Shown here: in pieces, positions 16,697-25,900 of the stretch
Layout: every line of letters begins with the position of its first letter
How positions within the stretch are numbered: position 1 is the first letter of the stretch
NCBI RefSeq assembly: GCF_003947435.1
Contig: NZ_RCOS01000062.1
Coordinates: 1-64,000, forward strand
Origin: Candidatus Methanodesulfokora washburnensis
GTDB taxonomy: Archaea; Korarchaeota; Korarchaeia; Korarchaeales; Korarchaeaceae
Length of the DNA stretch: 64,000 bases
Direction: 5' to 3'
Made by a program: the position numbers and the translations under genes
The notes under the pieces: generated by a model
Told to the model about the DNA's origin: nothing
The model's database searches: none
What the model saw: only the letters and a program-made list of their open reading frames with translations

Positions 16697-18032
16697 AGAG
16701 GATCCTCAATATCTCATTCCTTATCCTCTCAGCTTCATCCCTGCTTTTGTGCTCTATGACTATCCTCACTTTATGCTCCGTTTTGGATTCTCTAATCAGA
16801 AACCATCCGGATTCTCCATCCAACCTTATGCCATCCATCTCATTTACTGCCATGCCCTTCTCCTTAGCCATCTCCATCAGCTTTCTCTTCACATTCTCCC
16901 AGTTCACTTTCACTTTAATATCAAACCTAATAATGTGATATCTGGGAAGTTCTGAGATAAGCTGGCTTATCTTCTTCCCCTCCTTGGCCATTCTCTCAAT
17001 TATTTTAGCTGCAGCAAAGGGTCCATCTCTTCCATAGTGGAATTTAGGATATATCACGCCTCCACAGCTCCCCTCCCCTCCAACATCAGCGTTTATCTCG
17101 AGCATTTTATGGGCCACGTAAACTTCTCCTACCGGCACCTTGACTATTCTGGCGCCATATCTGGATGCTATATCATCAAACATTCTGGATGAGGCTATGT
17201 TCACAACAACAGTTCCTCCCCTAAGCTCCCTCAGTATCCCGTCCACCACTAGTGCTAAAGATATGTCCTCTGGCATGACCTCCCCTTGCTCGGTGACTAT
17301 GGTCAGCCTATCTGCATCTGTGTCATGAGCAAAGCCGATTGACGCACCCAAGGATCTTGTAACGCTTGATAAAGATGTGAGGGTTTCTGGCCTCGGCTCC
17401 AGTTCCCTAGAAAATACTCCGGGAACCGAGTTTATTGTAATCAGCTCCGTGCCAAGATCCCTCATTATGTAAGGGGTTACAAAAACACCAGCCCCTCCAT
17501 TTGGGTCCAGCACCACACGAATTTTTGCCTCCTTTATCGAGCTCATATCCACAAGCCTCTCAATAGCTGCTATGTACTCCGGTATTACATCAAGATGCTC
17601 CTCCTTTCCAACTGAGCTCCAAGGAGAATTGTAGAATGATCCTTTTTCATAGAGCTTTTTCACCTCTTCTGTCTCCTCCGGCCTTATCAATATGCCCTTT
17701 CTACCCAACAGCTTCAGCGCGTTCCACTCGGGTGGGTTGTGAGATGCCGAGATTACCACACCTCCATCAGCGTTCAGGTAATCCACAGCCCATTCTATTG
17801 TAGGAGTTGGCACAGTACCTAGGTTTATCACATCGACTCCAGCGCTGTTCAGCCCTGCTACAACTGCCTTGGACACAATGGGGCTGCTTTTTCTTGTATC
17901 CATTCCAACAACCACTTCAGAGCCTTCTCCCAGAATTGATCCAAAGGCATTTCCTATCCTCAGTGCATCCATTGCTGTAAAAGATTGTCCAAACACCCCT
18001 CTTATGCCTAGAGGTGTGAAGATAAGGGACAT
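16689..18032 (-). CDS. Phosphomannomutase/phosphoglucosamine mutase family
   Basis: The 447-residue protein is an alpha-D-phosphohexomutase. The active-site serine is in VISASHNPPEWNALK, the metal site is HDTDADR, and the sugar-binding loop is GEGSCGG. The phosphate-binding end carries GWFLIRESKTEHKVRI. Family members interconvert the 1- and 6-phosphates of mannose, glucose or glucosamine; the exact sugar is not decided by these motifs. It is two bases downstream of gap on the same strand, so pgk-gap-mutase probably form one operon joining gluconeogenesis to sugar precursor supply. Confidence 0.93.
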   Translation of the reverse strand: MSLIFTPLGIRGVFGQSFTAMDALRIGNAFGSILGEGSEVVVGMDTRKSSPIVSKAVVAGLNSAGVDVINLGTVPTPTIEWAVDYLNADGGVVISASHNPPEWNALKLLGRKGILIRPEETEEVKKLYEKGSFYNSPWSSVGKEEHLDVIPEYIAAIERLVDMSSIKEAKIRVVLDPNGGAGVFVTPYIMRDLGTELITINSVPGVFSRELEPRPETLTSLSSVTRSLGASIGFAHDTDADRLTIVTEQGEVMPEDISLALVVDGILRELRGGTVVVNIASSRMFDDIASRYGARIVKVPVGEVYVAHKMLEINADVGGEGSCGGVIYPKFHYGRDGPFAAAKIIERMAKEGKKISQLISELPRYHIIRFDIKVKVNWENVKRKLMEMAKEKGMAVNEMDGIRLDGESGWFLIRESKTEHKVRIVIEHKSRDEAERIRNEILRILSN

Positions 18033-18034
18033 TC

Positions 18035-19057
18035 TTATATCCTGCCCCTCACTATTCCCAAGGTTCTGTCGGTTGTGTTCATCGAGCTCTCAGCATCCAA
18101 GCTGGATGCAACAGCTCTTATTGCATCTATATTTTCGGGAACCACAATGGCCTCTTGATGCACAGCCTGAGCTAAGTATACCCACTCTCCCTCTGAGTGA
18201 ATTGACTCAACCCATACAACATTCTCATAGATGTTGTTCATCGGTCTGCCGAGATGTCTGCTTAGCTCGAACACATCTGATGTTGTGGTTATGCCATCCT
18301 CGCTTGAGACAAGCATGATCCTCCTCTCCTCAGATAGAGCATCCAATATCTCCTCCCTACTTACCTTTTTCCTGAGTTTTACATTTATTAAATGTAGATG
18401 TGCATGCGTAGTAGGTATCTTTATAGCTGTTGTGAATATGTTCAGGTTTTTCAGCACCGTCCTGACGTCCTCTCCATGGTGCGAAGGAGGCTTTATAGGA
18501 TCGAACTCAATGTTGTCAATGATCCCCTCCTTCTTGTCTGCAGGATCAGCTGCTCTTCTTGCTATCGTTGCTATAATTCTCTCGACACCATACTCCCTCT
18601 CAAAGAACCAAGATATCCTAGATAGAGCTGTTGTATTGCAGGATGGAACCCTTATCATCCTCTTTCCTCTCGCTTCATCGTAGTTCACCTGAGCAACAAC
18701 AGTGGCCTCAACTAAGTCCTTCTTCTCCCCTCCCTGAAATATTGCTACCCTTCCCTCCTTTTTGTACATCTCTGAGTTCGCTTTTCCGACACCTTTTGGT
18801 GTCGCATCAATGATTACATCGACTTCTCTGACCAAGTCCTCGATAAATCCATCAACTTTTATGCCAGCCTTCTTCCAGCTCTCAACAGAGTTCTCAGGAA
18901 TGAAAATTTTCATTCCCCTTGAAATAGCAGTTTTTGCTTTGTAATCAGGGGTTGTTTTGGCTATTCCCACTAGCTCCATGTCAGGTTGTTTCATCACAGC
19001 TTCAGCTACTCTGGCTCCTATGGTTCCATATCCCACAACACCAATTTTAATGGGCAC
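18035..19057 (-). CDS. gap: Type II glyceraldehyde-3-phosphate dehydrogenase
   Basis: The 340-residue protein is the archaeal (type II) phosphorylating GAPDH, with NAD(P)-binding IGVVGYGTIGARVAEAV at the N-terminus and the catalytic cysteine in RVPSCNTTALSR (about residue 140). HAHLHLINVK and the GRPMNNIYENVVW ending also fit. It interconverts glyceraldehyde 3-phosphate and 1,3-bisphosphoglycerate, probably mainly in gluconeogenesis in these organisms. Its start lies inside the end of pgk (11-base overlap), so the two are translated together. Confidence 0.97.
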   Translation of the reverse strand: MPIKIGVVGYGTIGARVAEAVMKQPDMELVGIAKTTPDYKAKTAISRGMKIFIPENSVESWKKAGIKVDGFIEDLVREVDVIIDATPKGVGKANSEMYKKEGRVAIFQGGEKKDLVEATVVAQVNYDEARGKRMIRVPSCNTTALSRISWFFEREYGVERIIATIARRAADPADKKEGIIDNIEFDPIKPPSHHGEDVRTVLKNLNIFTTAIKIPTTHAHLHLINVKLRKKVSREEILDALSEERRIMLVSSEDGITTTSDVFELSRHLGRPMNNIYENVVWVESIHSEGEWVYLAQAVHQEAIVVPENIDAIRAVASSLDAESSMNTTDRTLGIVRGRI

Positions 19058-20258
19058 GCTTCGATCCCTCCCTCAGGGCATCCAATGCCGGAAGGGGCAT
19101 GCCAGCCAAGCTATAAAGTGTTGCACCACCAGCTGTATAGATTCTTGAGTTCTTCATGTCGAGCATCCTAGCAGCAGAGCTGAGGTGGCCTCCACAGAAC
19201 ACAAACTCCCCTTTCATGTCCTTTGCTGCTTTTATAAGCTCCATTGTCCCATATCTGAACTCAGGATCCTCAAATATCCCCATGGGGCCGTTTGCTATCA
19301 CAAGATCCGAATCTGCCATTCTCTCCTTGTATATCTCAACAGTGCCAGGTCCTATATCAACTATCTTTGCATCCTTCGGCACCGAATAAACTGGAACTAT
19401 GTTCTTCTTCCCATTCTGCGTCACAACAAAGTCAACTGGATAGAAAACTCTGTCCTTATAGCTGGATAAAAGCTCCTTAGCGGCAGGCAGAAGTATATCC
19501 AGATCATCTATTATCTCAGCTGATTTTCCAGCACTGTGACCTGCAGCCATTGCAAGAAGTATTCCAAGAAGGCCGCCAGACAGAACTTCATCCACTTTCC
19601 CATGCCTCAATGCATAAATAGAGACCTTTAACTTGTCCTCCACCTTAGATCCTCCTAGAAGAAAAACTCTTTTTCCCTTTATCGAATCTATCTCCCAGAG
19701 CTCCTTCAGCATTCTTTCCATAAGTCTTCCTGCAGCAGATGGTTTTATGTAGGGAAATGCGACAAGAGATGGATGACCTCTGTGTATTGTCTGAAATGCA
19801 TCGTTCACATATACATCAAAGAGAGGACCGAGCCTCCTCACAAAATGGGTCCTGAGCAGCTTATCTACGCTCAGTTCCTCGTTTTCCTCGGATATTATCC
19901 TCAGATTCTCGAGCATTATCACTTCTCCTGGTTTCATCGAGCTTATTCTATCCCTTACCCACTTGGACATCACATCATCGACGTGCTCGACATTTATGCC
20001 CGAGAACTCAGATAGATACTTCGCATGCTGTTCTGTTGATATAAAATCAGAGCTGCCCGGCCTACCCTGATGAGTTGCGACTACAACAGAGGATCCGGCT
20101 GAAACTATCTCTTTTAGGGTATCAACGGCATCCTTAAACTTCTCTGTATCCAGTATCTCTCCATTTTTTCCCACAGGAACATTCAGATCAACCCTCAAAA
20201 AGACCCTTTTGCCCGATACATCTATATCATCAAGGGTTGGTATGTCCTTGATGGGCAT
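19047..20258 (-). CDS. pgk: Phosphoglycerate kinase
   Basis: The 403-residue protein transfers phosphate between 1,3-bisphosphoglycerate and ADP. Visible motifs are RVFLRVDLNVPV at the N-terminus, THQGRPG, NDAFQTIHRGHPSL, LLGGSKVEDKL, and the ATP-binding end NGPMGIFEDPEF followed by FCGGHLSSA. Length is normal for an archaeal enzyme. It is the first gene of a pgk-gap-mutase operon, with gap overlapping its end. Confidence 0.97.
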   Translation of the reverse strand: MPIKDIPTLDDIDVSGKRVFLRVDLNVPVGKNGEILDTEKFKDAVDTLKEIVSAGSSVVVATHQGRPGSSDFISTEQHAKYLSEFSGINVEHVDDVMSKWVRDRISSMKPGEVIMLENLRIISEENEELSVDKLLRTHFVRRLGPLFDVYVNDAFQTIHRGHPSLVAFPYIKPSAAGRLMERMLKELWEIDSIKGKRVFLLGGSKVEDKLKVSIYALRHGKVDEVLSGGLLGILLAMAAGHSAGKSAEIIDDLDILLPAAKELLSSYKDRVFYPVDFVVTQNGKKNIVPVYSVPKDAKIVDIGPGTVEIYKERMADSDLVIANGPMGIFEDPEFRYGTMELIKAAKDMKGEFVFCGGHLSSAARMLDMKNSRIYTAGGATLYSLAGMPLPALDALREGSKRAH

Positions 20259-20345
20259 CTTATCCCTAGTTTAATGGCTGTTAAAGTATCAATAAAAAAT
20301 TTTTTCCATATTTATATATTAGTTAGCTAGTGCTAGGTCTTAGGA

Positions 20346-21164
20346 TCACTTGCTTGCTATCGCACCCTCCAGCGCTTTTCCACAACTGCATGACCTGGTC
20401 AGTGGTATTAGCTCCACAGTTCTAGCCACTACATCTCTCAAATTCTTCAAATTCCTCTCATATATCTCAGCAACTTCATCATGAGTTAGCTTTCTGCTCC
20501 CCTGAACTCCAGCAGCATAGTTTGTGACGAGACACAAAGTGGCATAGCACATAGCCAGTTCTCTGGCTAGAACAGCTTCAGGAACTCCTGTCATCCCAAC
20601 TATGTCCCCGCCAAGGAAGGAGAAAGCTTTTATTTCAGCAGGGGTCTCAAACCTGTTTCCCTCTGTTACCACGTACACCCCTCTATCAACGAACTTCACA
20701 CCAGCTTCGCTGAGAGATTGAAGAATAGCAGACCTTATCTCCGGGCAGTATGGATCTGGAGTCATGGATACATGAACTACTCCCCTCAGAATCCTCCCAT
20801 CCACCATAATCTCGGTCTTTCCATCGTAAAATGTGCTATCTCTGTTCTTTGTGAAGTCGATGAAATCATGTGGGACGACAAAAGTCCCCGGTTCAATAGA
20901 TGGGTTTATTGCACCAACAGCATTAGTTGCCACAACTCTTTCCACTCCTATCTGTTTCAAGGCATATAAATTGGCCTTATAATTCACCTTAGATGGGGGT
21001 ATCTCATGTCTTCTTCCGTGTCTGGCAATAAAAGCCACTTCCACATCCCTTACTTTCCCCACTTCCAAGATGACATTCCCAAATGGAGTTTCTACCTCTC
21101 TCTGCTCCGGATTCTCAAATAGAGAGTAGAATCCGCTTCCTCCAATTATCGCAACTCTTGGCAT
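20346..21164 (-). CDS. mtnP: S-methyl-5'-thioadenosine phosphorylase
   Basis: The 272-residue protein is an archaeal MTA phosphorylase, which splits methylthioadenosine (from polyamine synthesis) into adenine and methylthioribose 1-phosphate. It shows IIGGSGFYSLF, ARHGRRHEIPPSKVNYKAN, TPDPYCPEIR and VGMTGVPEAVLARE. The C-terminal SCSCGKAL holds the CxC pair that stabilises hyperthermophilic MTAP II. I start at ATG 21164, five bases after GAGGTG, rather than the GTG at 21170. It diverges from the thermosome gene with a shared AT-rich promoter region. The adenine it releases could feed the adenine deaminase at 31213. Confidence 0.94.
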   Translation of the reverse strand: MPRVAIIGGSGFYSLFENPEQREVETPFGNVILEVGKVRDVEVAFIARHGRRHEIPPSKVNYKANLYALKQIGVERVVATNAVGAINPSIEPGTFVVPHDFIDFTKNRDSTFYDGKTEIMVDGRILRGVVHVSMTPDPYCPEIRSAILQSLSEAGVKFVDRGVYVVTEGNRFETPAEIKAFSFLGGDIVGMTGVPEAVLARELAMCYATLCLVTNYAAGVQGSRKLTHDEVAEIYERNLKNLRDVVARTVELIPLTRSCSCGKALEGAIASK

Positions 21165-21197
21165 GAGCACACCTCCTGCTCTTATAAGGGTAGCTCA

Positions 21198-21210
21198 ACA
21201 TTTATATTTG
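21198..21210. promoter_or_regulatory. Shared TATA region between mtnP and the thermosome gene
   Basis: ACATTTATATTTG at 21198-21210 reads as a TATA box on either strand. It lies about 55 bases before the thermosome ATG and about 35 before the mtnP ATG. It may serve both divergent genes. Inferred from sequence and spacing. Confidence 0.45.
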
Positions 21211-21262
21211 CATCTAGCTACATTGAGACAGACAGGTTGTGCGCTAATGGAGGTGATGTCTA

Positions 21263-22927
21263 ATGGCCATAGCCAATATAGGAGGTAGACCTGTCCTTAT
21301 CCTCAAGGAGGGTACTACTAGGACTAAGGGTGAGGAAGCTAGAAGGATAAACATGGAGGCAGCAAAGGCAATAGCTGACATAATAAAGACATCTCTAGGA
21401 CCCAAGGGAATGGATAAAATGATAGTGGACTCCCTAGGAGATATAACAGTCAGCAATGATGGAGCCACAATACTCCAAGAGATGGAAGTGGCCCATCCAG
21501 CCGCAAAGTTGATGGTGAATCTCGCTAAAGCTCAGGATAAGGAGGCTGGAGATGGAACCACGACAGCCGTTGTCCTTGCAGGTGAGCTCATTGAGAAGGC
21601 AGAGGATCTGCTCAACAAGGATATACACCCAACTATAATAATAGATGGGTTTGAGAAAGCCCTTAAATATGCTCAAGAGGAGCTGGACAATCTGGCAACA
21701 AAAGTGAACCCCGATGATAAGGAATGGCTCATAAAGGTTGCTACAACAGCAATGGCCAGCAAGATGATAAGAGGAGAGAAGGAGTTCTTGGCTAGAATAG
21801 CTGTTGAATCAGTCCTATCTGTGGCAGAGGAGCACAATGGAAAGAAAGTTGTTGACATAGACAATGTCAAGATAATGAAGAAGAAGGGAAAGAGCCTCTC
21901 TGAGACCGAGTATGTGAAGGGGATAGTACTGGACAAGGAGGTAGTCCACAGGAACATGCCAAGAAGAGTTGAAAATGCAAAAATAGCCCTGCTAAACGTG
22001 TCATTAGAGGTCAAAAAGCCGGAGATAGATGTTGAAGTTCAGGTATCCAGTCCTCAGGAACTTAGAGGCTTTATAGAGCAGGAGACAAAGATGCTCCAGG
22101 AGAAGGTGGAGAAGATAGCTGCATCCGGGGCCAATGTGGTTTTCTGCCAGAAGGGAATAGATGAAGTTGCCCAGCACTTCCTAGCAAAGCGTGGAATTCT
22201 TGCAGCTAGGAGAATAAGCGAGAAAGATATGACAAGGCTGGAGAAGGCAACTGGTGGTAGGATAATAAGCAATCTTGATGATCTAACACCAGAGAGCCTT
22301 GGATATGCCGGTCTAGTTGAGGAGCGCAAGGTTGGAGATGACAGGATGATATTCGTGGAGAACTGCAAGAACCCAAAGGCTGTGACAATACTTCTCAGGG
22401 CTGGAGCTGACACCATACTGGATGAAGCAGAGAGAGGGCTTAAGGATGCCCTATATGTGACAAGAAATGTCGTCGAGGATGGAAAAGTGCTCTGGGGAGG
22501 AGGAGCTGTACAGCAAGCGCTGGCAATAAGGCTGAGAAGGTATGCTGAGAAGGTTGGAGGGAAGGATCAACTCGCAATTGAGGCATTTGCGGATGCTCTT
22601 GAGAGCATACCTAGGATATTGGCAGAAAACGCTGGAATGGACTCTGTTGACGCTATAGTTAGGCTGAGAAAGGAGCATTCAGAGGGAAGAATATCCTATG
22701 GAATAGATCCAATAGCCGGGGATATAGCAGACATGGCAAAGCTCAACGTTGTTGACACATACAGAGCTGTGAGAAATGCTCTAGCAGCTGCTACAGAGAC
22801 TGCTACACTGATAATAAAGACTGATGACATAATATCAGCAAAGCCATACGAGAAGGAGGAGAAGAAGGAGAAGGGAGAAAAGGAGAAAGAAGAGGAGAAG
22901 GGCTTCGGAAAGGAATCTGAGTTCTAA
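21263..22927 (+). CDS. thsA: Thermosome subunit (group II chaperonin)
   Basis: The 554-residue protein is an archaeal CCT/TCP-1-like chaperonin, which folds proteins in a double ring using ATP. Visible are TSLGPKGMDKMIVDSLGD, TVSNDGATIL, GDGTTTAVVLAGEL (about 96-109), and the later WGGGAVQQALAIRLR. The C-terminal tail is rich in Glu and Lys, as in other thermophilic subunits. The start follows GGAGGTGATG. The next gene uses the same reading frame straight after the stop (see 22940). Confidence 0.97.
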   Translation: MAIANIGGRPVLILKEGTTRTKGEEARRINMEAAKAIADIIKTSLGPKGMDKMIVDSLGDITVSNDGATILQEMEVAHPAAKLMVNLAKAQDKEAGDGTTTAVVLAGELIEKAEDLLNKDIHPTIIIDGFEKALKYAQEELDNLATKVNPDDKEWLIKVATTAMASKMIRGEKEFLARIAVESVLSVAEEHNGKKVVDIDNVKIMKKKGKSLSETEYVKGIVLDKEVVHRNMPRRVENAKIALLNVSLEVKKPEIDVEVQVSSPQELRGFIEQETKMLQEKVEKIAASGANVVFCQKGIDEVAQHFLAKRGILAARRISEKDMTRLEKATGGRIISNLDDLTPESLGYAGLVEERKVGDDRMIFVENCKNPKAVTILLRAGADTILDEAERGLKDALYVTRNVVEDGKVLWGGGAVQQALAIRLRRYAEKVGGKDQLAIEAFADALESIPRILAENAGMDSVDAIVRLRKEHSEGRISYGIDPIAGDIADMAKLNVVDTYRAVRNALAAATETATLIIKTDDIISAKPYEKEEKKEKGEKEKEEEKGFGKESEF

Positions 22928-22939
22928 GGAGGTAATAGC

Positions 22940-23740
22940 CTGAGAAAAGATGCTCTTCTTCTCGACTTACTTCTATTTTTATTTTTTGTTGTAATTCTAT
23001 TTATTATTCTGTCCCCAAAGGATAGGATGTTCGACATAAGAGGTAGTGTCACAGGCGCTTCTGCCACTTACTACAGGCTTGTGTCAAACAATATCAGCGT
23101 TCTGGCGAGTGTTTCTGTTGCAAGAGTTGAGGGAGGATATCTGAATGCAACAGGGAAAATAGTGTACGCAACGGATAGCTTCATCGTATTCTATGATATT
23201 CCAAGAGGTAACACATTTTTGATAGGACAGGACTTCACGAACCCAGCTGTTTCCGCAATTCCTGTGAGGATAACTTATAGAGTATCTGAGGACGATGGCT
23301 TCAGAAAGTTCTTCATTAGAATTCCGGATGGAGACGCTGGAAATATGCTGTCCATGGCCAGAGCTGCATGTAACTCGATAAAAACACTGGAGAAGGCCTG
23401 CTATCTGACAGGTATCATAGATGTATGGTATAAGTCCAACTCCTCAGTGGCATCCAGCCTTATAAACAGCCTAGCTGTCAAGGATATTCAGGGCATATTC
23501 GACATAGAGACCGTTGGAAATGAGATAACGCTTAAGATAAGGTCTGCTTCACTGGACGGAGTGGTTATGTTTCTATCGGATCTGAACAAAATGTTAGCCC
23601 AACAGGGAATAGAAGTTAGGGGGATATATGCTGTAGAAACCTCTGAGATAATAATCGAGAGAGGAGTGGGAAGCAACGATGCCATTTCAGTTATAAGAAA
23701 TCTGGGGCTGGAGGTAGTTGGGGTTCAGGAGAGGTGTTGA
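22940..23740 (+). CDS. Single-pass membrane-anchored protein of unknown function, CTG start
   Basis: The frame is open from just after the thermosome stop, and the first ATG is at 23027. Codons before it encode RKDALLLDLLLFLFFVVIL, a clear N-terminal membrane anchor. The only start-like codon that keeps this anchor is CTG at 22940, six bases after GGAGGT (22928-22933). I therefore take CTG as the start (266 residues). The rest is an extracellular-type domain rich in beta and Asn. The next gene has the same plan (anchor plus soluble domain) and begins in its last codons. Both precede two Wzy-like polymerase genes. I do not recognise the family. Confidence 0.7.
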   Translation: MRKDALLLDLLLFLFFVVILFIILSPKDRMFDIRGSVTGASATYYRLVSNNISVLASVSVARVEGGYLNATGKIVYATDSFIVFYDIPRGNTFLIGQDFTNPAVSAIPVRITYRVSEDDGFRKFFIRIPDGDAGNMLSMARAACNSIKTLEKACYLTGIIDVWYKSNSSVASSLINSLAVKDIQGIFDIETVGNEITLKIRSASLDGVVMFLSDLNKMLAQQGIEVRGIYAVETSEIIIERGVGSNDAISVIRNLGLEVVGVQERC

Positions 23741-23742
23741 TC

Positions 23743-24573
23743 TTGAAACACATTCTTCTGGACATCCTTGTGATAGCACTTCTGTTCTCCTCTGCTTACT
23801 ATATTTTTTCTCTGAGAAAGTCATATGCCTATGAAGGATCTATGGCAGATGGCCTTGCAGCAGCATACATAGCTAACTACTATAGAGCTAGAGGATCGAG
23901 CTTCTTGGCCTATGTTCACGGGGTTTCAAACGAAGGGATGCCGGTTGATATAGTCGGAAGAGTAGTGGACTCGACTAGGGCGACAATAGTTATATACTCT
24001 GGAAATAGGACGTTCAGCATATATTCAGATGGACAGAAGGTGAAGGAGCCGTTTTTCAAGGACATAAATCCATTTTACATACAGATGAAGTCTAATAGGG
24101 AGCTGAGAAATGTATTGGTAAAAATAAATCCAATAAATGGAGATCTACATGATCTAGAAAAAATATGCAAGAACATAAACTCGGTTCTGGATCATGCAGG
24201 TCTCAGAGTGGAGATTATAACATTGAACTTTTATCTTTTCAACTCCGACTTTATGAATAGGATAAAATCAGGAGAAGTTCCGATTCAGCTGATTCTATAT
24301 GAGATAAATACAGCTGGCATGGGAAGGGCATCTCTGGTCACCTCTGTGCTTAATCCATATTATCTCAGCATTCAAGACATGCCATTAAATAGAATCGGAG
24401 ATCTAGATGGAATTCTGAGACCTTGGATGGGAGAAAGAGCTTTTATCTCTGAGATAGAGGTGAGAATAGTGCTCAGCAGTGTTCCAACTCAGGAGCAGAT
24501 ATCTTATATAATAAAAGCAGTTGGAGCTATTCATGAAGTCAGGTATGTAAAAGTCGTATCCGAATTCTGGTGA
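23743..24573 (+). CDS. Single-pass membrane-anchored protein of unknown function
   Basis: The protein starts with a hydrophobic segment at about residues 3-20 (LDILVIALLFSSAYYIF), followed by a 250-residue outer domain. The TTG at 23743 lies six bases after GAGGTG; upstream GTG 23734 or TTG 23737 would add two or three residues. Its layout parallels the preceding gene at 22940-23740, and both end in a domain that reads like repeated alpha-beta halves. The two may be distant paralogues or partner subunits. The next gene begins four bases later. No known family is recognised. Confidence 0.7.
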   Translation: MKHILLDILVIALLFSSAYYIFSLRKSYAYEGSMADGLAAAYIANYYRARGSSFLAYVHGVSNEGMPVDIVGRVVDSTRATIVIYSGNRTFSIYSDGQKVKEPFFKDINPFYIQMKSNRELRNVLVKINPINGDLHDLEKICKNINSVLDHAGLRVEIITLNFYLFNSDFMNRIKSGEVPIQLILYEINTAGMGRASLVTSVLNPYYLSIQDMPLNRIGDLDGILRPWMGERAFISEIEVRIVLSSVPTQEQISYIIKAVGAIHEVRYVKVVSEFW

Positions 24574-24577
24574 TCGG

Positions 24578-25900
24578 ATGAAAAGCATAGTTCTTCTCAT
24601 TTTATCTGGAATCTACTGGATATTCGTCAAGCTTGGTGAATATCTCTTCAAATTCCTCAGCTCATTTCATAGAGAGAGCAAGGAGATAACGCAAGTATTT
24701 GAGAGGTTATCGAAGATCTCTGATAATCTGATGCCAGCTTATGAGGGGAGCATCTTGCTGAAACCATTTAGGCCTTTCGTTAGAAGATATGGTCTTCTCT
24801 CCCACTATCTCTTGGTGCCTCTTCTCACAGCAGCATATATAGTGCTTGCCCTGATGAGCTCTGTCCCGTTCCCCTTTCTCTACAGTTTAGTGGAGGGAAT
24901 AATCCTCTGGATAATAGCAGTGATGATCTACTGCTTTTCCTCAATGATTGCAGAAGATCTATCCAAAAGGCTGGATCCAAGGAAGGTGAATGACTTAGAG
25001 ATAGCTTATTTCTCACTTCCACTGCTTTTAGCAGGAATAATAATTTTAATATACAATTACATGAATATAGGCTCTCTACCCGTCCTCAGCCCAGAACTTA
25101 GAAGCCATAACGTGGTCTGGATGATTGGCTATGACCTTTATCTGATCGGGATATCCCTTTTTACCTCTTCTCTTGTCTCCTTATATCTATCTGGAAGGGT
25201 GAGCAAATCCTTCCTCTATGAATACTCTGCAATAGCAATCCTTCTCACTGTAATAGTGACATTTCCATCCGGATTCAGGCTGGATGTTTTCACTGCCCTA
25301 GTTCCGATAATAACAGTTCTTTGGTTCAGGAGGATAGTGAAAGCAAGGCATATAATTCTGTACTTGCTGCTTCCCCTCTTTCTCATATTCGTTGGTCAGA
25401 AGTATATACTTATGTTAAGAGCTGGAGCTCAGACGGATATCTGGTACATCTTGGTCAGCAGAGCTGGCTTCACCCTCTATTCCCTCAGCTTGATAATAAG
25501 GAGCTTTGGTCCATGGGGAATAAGCTACGGAGAGATTCTCTTTCTTAACCCGATACTGACAATACTTGGCATTCCAAGGCTTCTAATAGGACCTTTTCTC
25601 GGCAGTGTGATAGTGGGAATACCTTCATCATACACAAGCACTTTCATAGGCCCCATATGGGTGGACTTCGGAATAATTGGCCTAATTCTCCTGCCTCTGA
25701 TATTCGGCAGTATTACTGGTGCATATTACAGCTTGGCTGTAAGAGGAAGCAGTGTTTCCCTAGCTCTGTACTCAATACTGCTATCCTGCATGCTCGTCTG
25801 GATAGAGTCCGGACCCGTTCATCCATATCTCTACATTCCCTTCTTTCTCACAGTCTTGCTAATTCCTCTGATCTCCAGGAGGAGGTCCGTTGGAGATTAA
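24578..25900 (+). CDS. Wzy-like oligosaccharide repeat-unit polymerase (putative), first copy
   Basis: The 440-residue protein has roughly ten membrane segments after a charged N-terminal region. It shows SGFRLDVF after one segment. Late in the protein a loop leads to TSTFIGPIWVDFGIIG and FGSITGAYYS, the pattern of O-antigen or oligosaccharide polymerases of the Wzy type. Those enzymes join lipid-linked glycan units on the outer face of the membrane. The following gene shares the same marks, so they are probably tandem paralogues. Function as a polymerase or ligase is inference from fold-like motifs only. Confidence 0.6.
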   Translation: MKSIVLLILSGIYWIFVKLGEYLFKFLSSFHRESKEITQVFERLSKISDNLMPAYEGSILLKPFRPFVRRYGLLSHYLLVPLLTAAYIVLALMSSVPFPFLYSLVEGIILWIIAVMIYCFSSMIAEDLSKRLDPRKVNDLEIAYFSLPLLLAGIIILIYNYMNIGSLPVLSPELRSHNVVWMIGYDLYLIGISLFTSSLVSLYLSGRVSKSFLYEYSAIAILLTVIVTFPSGFRLDVFTALVPIITVLWFRRIVKARHIILYLLLPLFLIFVGQKYILMLRAGAQTDIWYILVSRAGFTLYSLSLIIRSFGPWGISYGEILFLNPILTILGIPRLLIGPFLGSVIVGIPSSYTSTFIGPIWVDFGIIGLILLPLIFGSITGAYYSLAVRGSSVSLALYSILLSCMLVWIESGPVHPYLYIPFFLTVLLIPLISRRRSVGD

